Assembly: GCA_003489085.1 (NCBI GenBank)
Contig: DNJM01000080.1
Location: forward strand, 1 to 11,858
Origin: Lachnospiraceae bacterium
Lineage (GTDB): Bacteria > Bacillota > Clostridia > Lachnospirales > Lachnospiraceae
Direction of reading: 5' to 3'
DNA: 11,858 nucleotides
Part shown: in pieces, positions 6,762 to 11,858 of the stretch
Numbering within the stretch: position 1 is the first letter of the stretch
Layout: every line of letters starts with the position of its first letter
Made by a program: the position numbers and the translations under genes
The notes under the pieces: generated by a model
Told to the model about the DNA's origin: nothing
The model's database searches: none
What the model saw: the letters and a program-made list of their open reading frames with translations, nothing else

Positions 6762-8369
6762 ATGGAGCAGATATACGTTGAAAAAACGGCATCCAGAGGG
6801 ATTGCTGTTGCCAGGGTATATAAGCATCAGGAGCCGGAATGGACGCCGGATCAGCATATGATTACCGCCGCACAGATGGAGGAAGAACTGGGGAAATTCC
6901 GACAGGCAAGAGAAAACGTGATGCAGGAGCTGAGTGCTCTTGCATCCGAAAATGAAATCTTTGCAGCCCATCTGGAAATCGCAGGGGACTTTGCCCTGCA
7001 GGAAGGAATCGAAGCAAAGATCGCAGGAGAACAGAAGAATGCACAGCTGGCTGTGCATGAAGTGGTGGAAGAATTTGCTGCTATTTTCGAGGCCATGGAT
7101 GATGCTTATATGAAAGAACGGGGAGCGGATATTAAAGATATCGGAAAACGCCTGATGGAGAAGCTTAAGGGAATCCAGCGGCAGGACCTGGGAATGCTCA
7201 GGGAAGCTGTGATTGTAGCAGCAAAGGATCTGTATCCATCGGATACGGTAAAGCTCTCTCCGGAATTTGTGAAAGGAATTATTACGGAAGAAGGCGGAGT
7301 GACCAGTCATGTATCGATCATCGCTAAAAGTATGAATATTCCGACTCTGGTAGGAGTGAAAGGGATTCTGAATAAGCTGGAGGATGGTATGCTGGTCTGC
7401 ATGGATGCCGGGAAAGGCATTATTGTGACAGAGCCTGAGGAAGAAGTACAGCAGGAATATCTTGCAAAGAAACAGGCCTATGAGGAAGAACGTGCCCGTC
7501 TGCGCCGTCTGCGGGAACTACAGGCAGTGACGAAGGAAGGAAAACGGATTTCTCTTTGCGTAAATGTAGGAAATGCGGAGGATATCCGGCATGCATTGGA
7601 TATGAAGATTGATGGAGTCGGTCTGTTCCGCAGCGAATTCCTGTATATGGAGAATTCTCATTTTCCGACAGAGGAAGAGCAGTTTCAGGTGTATAAAGAA
7701 GCAGCGGAGCTCTGTCCGCAGGAGCTGACGATCCGGACCTTGGATATCGGAGGCGATAAGGAATTATCCTACTTTACATTTGAGAAAGAAGAGAACCCGT
7801 TTCTCGGCTGGAGGGCGATCCGGATATCTTTGGATATGAAAGAAATGTTTAAAGAGCAGCTGAGAGCAATTTTAAGAGCAAGTGCATTCGGCCATGTACG
7901 GATTATGTTCCCGATGATTATTTCACCGGAGGAGCTAAAAGCGGCGAAGGCAATTGCAGCTGAGTGCAAGACAGAGCTGGCTCAGGAAGGAAAAGCATTT
8001 GATCCGGATATTGAGCTGGGAATGATGATGGAAACCCCGGCCAGTGTTCTGCTGGCAGAGGAATTTGCGAAAGAAGCAGATTTCTTCAGCATTGGGACGA
8101 ATGATCTGACACAGTATCTGCTGGCGGTGGATCGTGGAAATAAGAAGATTGCTGATCGGTATGACTATTTCCATCCGGCAGTGGTAAAGGCAATCGGAGA
8201 AATCATCCGCGCCGGCCATCAGGAGGGGATCAAAGTCGGCATGTGCGGTGAAATGGCCGGAGACAGTCGGGCGACAGAGCTTCTTCTTGAGCTGGGACTG
8301 GATGAATTCAGTATGTCAGCCGGAAGCATTGATGATATCCGTGCGGAGATCCTGAAAGAGCAGGCATAA
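6762..8369 (+). CDS. ptsI: PTS Enzyme I (phosphoenolpyruvate-protein phosphotransferase)
   Basis: First enzyme of the PTS: autophosphorylates from PEP and passes the phosphate to HPr His15. Domains in order: N-terminal HPr-binding and swivelling domain (about 1-225) with the phosphohistidine His183 in GGVTSHVSIIAKS, then the PEP-binding barrel (about 240-535). Barrel motifs are GVGLFRSEFL, GGDKELSYF, NPFLGWRAIRI, GMMMETPAS, FSIGTNDLTQYLLAVDR and the active-site cysteine Cys495 in GMCGEMAGD. All expected catalytic residues are present. Two oddities: the usual GGRTSH motif reads GGVTSH, and the protein has 535 residues against about 570-575 in E. coli and B. subtilis, lacking the last C-terminal helices. 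The C-terminal end reads naturally and I see no continuation after the stop. AGGAG (6750-6754) lies 7 bases upstream. Confidence 0.95.
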   Translation: MEQIYVEKTASRGIAVARVYKHQEPEWTPDQHMITAAQMEEELGKFRQARENVMQELSALASENEIFAAHLEIAGDFALQEGIEAKIAGEQKNAQLAVHEVVEEFAAIFEAMDDAYMKERGADIKDIGKRLMEKLKGIQRQDLGMLREAVIVAAKDLYPSDTVKLSPEFVKGIITEEGGVTSHVSIIAKSMNIPTLVGVKGILNKLEDGMLVCMDAGKGIIVTEPEEEVQQEYLAKKQAYEEERARLRRLRELQAVTKEGKRISLCVNVGNAEDIRHALDMKIDGVGLFRSEFLYMENSHFPTEEEQFQVYKEAAELCPQELTIRTLDIGGDKELSYFTFEKEENPFLGWRAIRISLDMKEMFKEQLRAILRASAFGHVRIMFPMIISPEELKAAKAIAAECKTELAQEGKAFDPDIELGMMMETPASVLLAEEFAKEADFFSIGTNDLTQYLLAVDRGNKKIADRYDYFHPAVVKAIGEIIRAGHQEGIKVGMCGEMAGDSRATELLLELGLDEFSMSAGSIDDIRAEILKEQA

Positions 8370-8395
8370 ATTATAAAAGAAAAAGGGTATAAATG

Positions 8396-8424
8396 AACGG
8401 CAGGAGAATGGCTCCTGCCGTTTT
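8396..8424 (+). terminator. Rho-independent terminator after ptsI
   Basis: AACGGCAGGAG (8396-8406) pairs with CTCCTGCCGTT (8412-8422) around the loop AATGG. The 3' arm runs into TTTT at 8421-8424. This ends the EIIA-to-EI operon about 27 bases after the EI stop. Confidence 0.9.
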
Positions 8425-8446
8425 GAGCATGTGAGAAAGATTTCAG

Positions 8447-8475
8447 TAGAACTTTTTGTATAGAATCTGTATAAT
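8447..8475 (+). promoter_or_regulatory. Probable promoter of the aldo/keto reductase gene
   Basis: A perfect -10 TATAAT occurs at 8470-8475, downstream of the ptsI terminator and 45 bases before the start codon. The region at the expected -35 position (TAGAAC, 8447-8452) matches poorly, so only the -10 is well supported. GGAGG at 8507-8511 is the ribosome site. Confidence 0.45.
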
Positions 8476-8519
8476 AAAAAGAAAGATACTACGGTCGAAG
8501 AAGAACGGAGGAAAAAGAT

Positions 8520-9542
8520 ATGCGTACAATGACACTGGGAAAGACCGGGATAACGGTGAATAAAAATGGTTTCGGAGCCCTTCCGATCCAGCGGATTTCC
8601 AATGAAGCTGCGGTACAGCTGCTTCGCAGGGCATTCGCGGAAGGAATCAACTTTTATGATACAGCGCGTGCATATACGGACAGTGAAGTAAAGCTCGGGC
8701 TGGCATTTGAAGGGATGCGCGATCAGATTTATATTGCATCTAAAACTGCTGCAGACTGTGCGGAGGCGTTCTGGAAGGATCTGGATACCACACTTACGAA
8801 TCTGAAGACGGATTATCTGGATCTCTATCAGTTCCACAACCCGGCAGTCTGTCCGAAGCCGGGAGATGGAAGCGGTCTGTATGAAGCCATGCTGGAAGCA
8901 AAGGAACAGGGAAAGATCCGCCATATCGGCATTACCAACCACCGTCTGGCAGTGGCGCACGAGGCGATTGCCAGCGGTCTGTATGAGACTCTGCAGTTCC
9001 CGTTCAGTTACATTTCCTCAGAGCAGGAACTGGAGCTGGTGCGCAAATGCGAAGAGAACGGGATGGGCTTCATTGCGATGAAAGCACTGGCTGGCGGGCT
9101 GATCACGAATTCCGCAGCGGCATATGCATTTATGCTGCAGTTTGAAAATGTACTTCCGATCTGGGGAGTGCAGAGAGAGAAGGAGCTGGATGAGTTCCTG
9201 TCTTATCAGAAAGAGGAACCGGAGCTGTCCGGGGAGATTGCAGAAGTAATCGAGCAGGATAAAAAGGAACTATTAGGGGATTTCTGCCGTGGATGTGGAT
9301 ATTGTATGCCTTGTCCGGTAGGAATTGAGATCAATAACTGTGCCCGGATGTCCCTGATGATACGAAGAGCGCCATCGGCTGCTCAGCTGACACCGGAGAT
9401 GCAGGAGAAGATGAAATTGATTGAGAAATGTCTGCACTGCGGAAAATGTAAAGCAAAATGTCCATACGGTCTGGACACACCGGCACTGTTGGAAAAAAAT
9501 TATCAGGATTATAAGGAAATCCTGGCAGGCAAAGAATACTAG
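8520..9542 (+). CDS. Aldo/keto reductase with C-terminal double [4Fe-4S] ferredoxin domain
   Basis: A 340-residue fusion found in anaerobes. Residues 1-235 form an AKR barrel with a complete catalytic tetrad: Asp47 and Tyr52 in FYDTARAY, Lys75 in ASKTA and His106 in YQFHN. The C-terminal part carries two iron-sulphur clusters: CRGCGYCMPCP (Cys256, 259, 262, 265) and CLHCGKCKAKCP (Cys304, 307, 310, 314). The enzyme probably reduces a carbonyl, drawing electrons through the clusters or giving them to ferredoxin. The physiological substrate is unknown. GGAGG lies 8 bases before the ATG. It sits after the PTS terminator and shares a transcript with the HD-domain gene 11 bases downstream. A role in PTS-sugar metabolism is not supported by the arrangement. 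Confidence 0.88.
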   Translation: MRTMTLGKTGITVNKNGFGALPIQRISNEAAVQLLRRAFAEGINFYDTARAYTDSEVKLGLAFEGMRDQIYIASKTAADCAEAFWKDLDTTLTNLKTDYLDLYQFHNPAVCPKPGDGSGLYEAMLEAKEQGKIRHIGITNHRLAVAHEAIASGLYETLQFPFSYISSEQELELVRKCEENGMGFIAMKALAGGLITNSAAAYAFMLQFENVLPIWGVQREKELDEFLSYQKEEPELSGEIAEVIEQDKKELLGDFCRGCGYCMPCPVGIEINNCARMSLMIRRAPSAAQLTPEMQEKMKLIEKCLHCGKCKAKCPYGLDTPALLEKNYQDYKEILAGKEY

Positions 9543-9553
9543 AAGGCTGGAAC

Positions 9554-10156
9554 GTGAAGGGAAGAGATATTACTGTGAAAGAACATATTTCCAGAGAAAA
9601 TGCATTGGCGTTATTAAAAAAATACAATCAGGAGCCATTTCATATTCAGCATGCGCTGACGGTGGAAGGGGTTATGAAGTGGTTTGCACAGGAACTGGGA
9701 TACCAGGATGAAGAAGAATACTGGGGCATCGTGGGGCTGCTTCATGATATCGATTTTGAACAGTATCCGGAAGAACACTGCATTAAGGCACCGGAGCTTT
9801 TAAGAAAAGCCGGTATCGGAGAGGATATCATTCATTCTGTATGCAGCCATGGTTATGGGCTGACTGTGGATATCAAGCCGGAGCACGAGATGGAAAAGGT
9901 GCTGTATGCAGTGGATGAGCTGACCGGACTGATCTGGGCAGCAGCGCTGATTCGGCCTTCTAAGAGTGTACAGGATATGGAGCTGAAGTCCGTTAAGAAA
10001 AAGTATAAAACAGCTAACTTTGCGGCAGGCTGCTCCAGAGAGGTCATTGAACGGGGAGCAGAGATGCTGGGATATGATCTGAATGATCTGATTCAGAAGA
10101 CCATCTATGCGATGCGCTCCTGTGAGCAGGAGGTACAGGAAGCGCTTGCCCGGTAG
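9554..10156 (+). CDS. HD-domain phosphohydrolase, function unknown
   Basis: A 200-residue cytoplasmic protein with the metal-binding HD pattern: His33 in FHIQHALTVEGVM, the doublet His64-Asp65 in GLLHDIDFEQYPEEH, and further histidines at 75, 94 and 99 (DIIHSVCSHGYG). Such proteins usually hydrolyse phosphate esters or nucleotides using metals. The substrate cannot be told from the sequence. The GTG at 9554 is preceded 7 bases away by AGAAGG, which overlaps the end of the reductase gene and suggests coupling. A second GTG at 9575 is a possible start seven residues later. The gene ends just before a strong terminator. Confidence 0.85.
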   Translation: MKGRDITVKEHISRENALALLKKYNQEPFHIQHALTVEGVMKWFAQELGYQDEEEYWGIVGLLHDIDFEQYPEEHCIKAPELLRKAGIGEDIIHSVCSHGYGLTVDIKPEHEMEKVLYAVDELTGLIWAAALIRPSKSVQDMELKSVKKKYKTANFAAGCSREVIERGAEMLGYDLNDLIQKTIYAMRSCEQEVQEALAR

Positions 10157-10175
10157 GGCTGAAAGCAATAGAAAG

Positions 10176-10230
10176 AAAAGATCACATTTTTTGGAATCCC
10201 TTTTCAAACAAATGTGATCTTTTTGTCTTT
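10176..10230 (+). terminator. Rho-independent terminator after the HD-domain gene
   Basis: AAAAGATCACATTT (10176-10189) pairs fully with AAATGTGATCTTTT (10210-10223). The 20-base loop holds a further TTTG/CAAA pairing that extends the stem. A T-rich tail follows (TTTTGTCTTTT). The A-rich 5' arm means it could also stop transcripts coming from the right. Confidence 0.88.
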
Positions 10231-10282
10231 TAAAATAGGAGCATCAGGATTCTTTTATCTACATATACCTTATATGATTACG

Positions 10283-10290
10283 AAGGAGGT
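10283..10290 (+). promoter_or_regulatory. Strong ribosome site fixing the start of the NlpC/P60-like gene
   Basis: AAGGAGGT, nearly perfect to the 16S anti-SD, ends 6 bases before ATG 10297. It decides the frame over a GTG at 10293, which opens a shorter overlapping reading frame. Confidence 0.85.
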
Positions 10291-10296
10291 CAGTGA

Positions 10297-11409
10297 ATGC
10301 GAGCAGTATGTTGTTCATTACCACAGGAGGAAATCCTCTGTGCCACATATATTGGCATAGCAGGTTATGGTACGGAAAGGGCAGCGGACAGGGATGCTCT
10401 TCGTTTTTTGTTTCTGGTCAAGGGAATGCAGAGAGAGTATCGGATTCCGGGAATTACAGGCGGACGGATACAGAACCGGCTGGAGCCGGGGCGGCTCTAC
10501 CGGCTGACGGTGGCAGGCAGTATCCTATGGGATGTAAAGAAGCTGGAGCGGGATCGGATACAGAAGAAGGAGGGGCTCCCTGTGACAGGAGTTCCGGGGA
10601 AACGTACGCTGAAGAACTTTCTGTCTCTGGCTATGGAGCCGGTGGGACGTACGCTGTATGTGTTTGGCGGCGGATGGAACTGGCAGGATGCCGGTTCCGG
10701 TCGTCTGACGAGGCGCATAGGCATGGCTTTGCAGTGGCAGGAGTTTTTTCTGCAGCAGGACGAACACTACCGATACCGGGCGGATGATGACCCGAAGCAC
10801 AGCTATTATCCGGCGCAGGGATACAATACATATGGTTATGCAGGGCTGGACTGTTCTGGTTATATTGGCTGGGCTGTCTATAACCTGATGGAGACGAGGA
10901 ATGACCGGCCAGGTTATGTCAGAAGGGCTGTGCAGATGGCCAGGGATTATGCCGTAGAATATGGCTTTGGAACCTGGACGGGAGAGATCCCGGACAGCAG
11001 TGCCTTCCGGCCGGGAGACATATTCAGTCTGGAGGGGCATGTCTGGATCTGTGTGGGCAGATGTCGGGACGGAAGTCTGGTGATTCTGCATTCTACTCCA
11101 TCGGACAGTATCTGCGGGTGCCCGGGCGGAGGGGTGCAGCTGAGTGGTCTGGGAAGAACGCCGGACTGTGAAGGATGGCAGCTGGCGGATTATTATATGA
11201 AGAAATATTTTCCGGAATGGAGTAAGCGGTACCGGGCTGTGTGTAAATCGTATGATAAATACGTGGAGACGGAAGGAGAACAGACTGGAAAATTCAGCTG
11301 GCAGATCGGCAGGAATGTGCTTCTGGATCCGGAGAGGTATCGGGAAAAGACGGCGGACGAGGTATTGACCGGATTATTTGAACATTCGAACGGCTGCAAA
11401 GGAAAATAA
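10297..11409 (+). CDS. NlpC/P60-like cysteine peptidase-fold protein, uncharacterised
   Basis: A 370-residue protein. The C-terminal half carries NlpC/P60 landmarks: nucleophile Cys186 in GLDCSGYIGW, catalytic His248 in GHVWICVG after FRPGDIF, and a third polar residue, His265, in ILHST. A classic YVWGG-type motif appears earlier as LYVFGGGW (about 120-127). It is separated from the cysteine by some 60 residues where 10-15 is usual, so the fold carries an insertion. Residues 1-115 look like a small beta-rich domain I cannot name. No signal peptide or membrane segment is visible, which is odd for a wall hydrolase. It may act inside the cell, be exported by another route, or not be a peptidoglycan enzyme. 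It stands alone between a terminator and deoB. Confidence 0.75.
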   Translation: MRAVCCSLPQEEILCATYIGIAGYGTERAADRDALRFLFLVKGMQREYRIPGITGGRIQNRLEPGRLYRLTVAGSILWDVKKLERDRIQKKEGLPVTGVPGKRTLKNFLSLAMEPVGRTLYVFGGGWNWQDAGSGRLTRRIGMALQWQEFFLQQDEHYRYRADDDPKHSYYPAQGYNTYGYAGLDCSGYIGWAVYNLMETRNDRPGYVRRAVQMARDYAVEYGFGTWTGEIPDSSAFRPGDIFSLEGHVWICVGRCRDGSLVILHSTPSDSICGCPGGGVQLSGLGRTPDCEGWQLADYYMKKYFPEWSKRYRAVCKSYDKYVETEGEQTGKFSWQIGRNVLLDPERYREKTADEVLTGLFEHSNGCKGK

Positions 11410-11422
11410 TCATGCTCTCCCG

Positions 11423-11451
11423 TGGAAAATACAGTTTGGTTGTAGTATAGT
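11423..11451 (+). promoter_or_regulatory. Weak candidate promoter of deoB
   Basis: TGGAAA (11423-11428), a 17-base spacer and TATAGT (11446-11451) resemble a sigma-A promoter. A second -10-like TACAAT lies at 11452-11457. No terminator is seen between the preceding gene and deoB, so read-through is also possible. Confidence 0.35.
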
Positions 11452-11473
11452 TACAATATAGAGCAATACTGAA

Positions 11474-11480
11474 AAGAGGG
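11474..11480 (+). promoter_or_regulatory. Ribosome site supporting a TTG start for deoB
   Basis: AAGAGGG ends 7 bases before TTG 11488. An in-frame stop (TGA, 11470-11472) lies upstream and no ATG or GTG falls between it and the TTG. ATG 11481 is in another frame. Confidence 0.7.
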
Positions 11481-11487
11481 ATGCCAT

Positions 11488-11858
11488 TTGAAAACATATC
11501 AACGGATTTTTACGATTGTACTGGACTCTCTGGGAATCGGAGCCATGGAAGATTCTCCGCAGTATGGGGATATTGGCGTGGATACGCTGGGACACATTGA
11601 TGCGCAGGCAGACCACCTGGTAATCCCGAATCTGAGAAGGCTCGGTCTTGCCAATCTGCATCCGCTGCAGAAGACAGAGCGGGAAGAGCAGCCGGAGGGA
11701 TATTATCTGCGGATGAAGGAACGCAGCTGCGGCAAGGATACGATGACCGGCCATTGGGAAATGATGGGGCTGCATATTACGAAGCCGTTTCGGACATTTA
11801 CGGAAACGGGATTTCCACAGGAGTTGATTAACGAGCTGGCCAGACAGACCGGGCGGAC
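11488..11858 (+). CDS. deoB: Phosphopentomutase DeoB (N-terminal part, cut by window end)
   Basis: Interconverts ribose-1-phosphate and ribose-5-phosphate (and the deoxy forms) in nucleoside breakdown, using manganese and a phosphothreonine. The first 123 residues are present and remain open to the last base. The N-terminus MKTYQRIFTIVLDSLGIGAM is typical, with the metal-binding Asp in VLDSLGIG. The catalytic threonine is Thr85 in GKDTMTGHWEMMG, at the same number as in the Bacillus cereus enzyme as I recall it. The start is TTG, supported by the ribosome site and by the family N-terminus beginning exactly there. About two thirds of the gene lies beyond the window. It marks the beginning of a nucleoside catabolism region unrelated to the PTS locus. 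Confidence 0.95.
   Translation, partial: MKTYQRIFTIVLDSLGIGAMEDSPQYGDIGVDTLGHIDAQADHLVIPNLRRLGLANLHPLQKTEREEQPEGYYLRMKERSCGKDTMTGHWEMMGLHITKPFRTFTETGFPQELINELARQTGR

Noticed and set aside
10293..10787. Plus-strand open frame starting GTG 10293
   Set aside because: It shares the ribosome site with the NlpC/P60-like gene, but its spacing is too short and its sequence has no motif. The 10297 frame carries the conserved catalytic pattern.
1..11858. tRNA or rRNA genes, CRISPR arrays, insertion sequences, attachment sites
   Set aside because: No cloverleaf, repeat-spacer pattern, transposase or integrase motif, or long direct or inverted repeat was seen by eye on either strand.

Overview
The window looks like chromosomal DNA from a gut-type clostridium, most likely Lachnospiraceae. 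This rests on strong AGGAGG-type ribosome sites, all genes on one strand, moderate GC, and protein styles such as MtlR/BglG-family PRD regulators and an aldo/keto reductase carrying 2x[4Fe-4S]. The taxonomic call is an inference from protein character, not a search result.

Left part (1-8424): after an 18-codon tail of an unidentified gene comes a mannitol-type phosphotransferase (PTS) locus in two transcription units. Unit 1 has an extended -10 promoter (73-101), the membrane EIICB permease (mtlA type) and an MtlR-type PRD activator, overlapping by GTGA and ending in a strong terminator (3600-3628). Unit 2 has a candidate MtlR operator (3690-3712) and a TTGAAA-N18-TATAAT promoter. It encodes EIIA (mtlF type), a 1-phosphofructokinase-type PfkB kinase, a zinc dehydrogenase of the L-sorbose-1-phosphate reductase (SorE) type, HPr and Enzyme I, then a terminator (8396-8424). 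The gene order mtlA-mtlR-mtlF matches known Firmicute mannitol operons, but the position normally held by mtlD (mannitol-1-phosphate 5-dehydrogenase) holds the kinase and the SorE-like dehydrogenase.

Main hypothesis: this is an MtlD-independent mannitol route. SorE interconverts a ketose-1-phosphate and a hexitol phosphate by acting on the carbon next to the phosphorylated carbon. D-mannitol is symmetric, so the same chemistry on mannitol-1-phosphate would give D-fructose-1-phosphate, exactly the substrate of the adjacent FruK-type kinase, which would give fructose-1,6-bisphosphate. With its own EI and HPr, the locus would encode every step from PEP-driven uptake to FBP. The substrate is not proven by the sequence; glucitol, sorbose or another hexitol remain possible.

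Right part (8425-11858): an aldo/keto reductase with a C-terminal double [4Fe-4S] domain, coupled to an HD-domain hydrolase, ends at a terminator (10176-10230). Next is an uncharacterised NlpC/P60-like protein without a visible signal peptide. Last is the start of phosphopentomutase deoB, from a TTG codon, cut off by the window edge. No RNA genes, mobile elements, CRISPR arrays or long repeats were seen, and no gene-free stretch exceeds about 210 bases.
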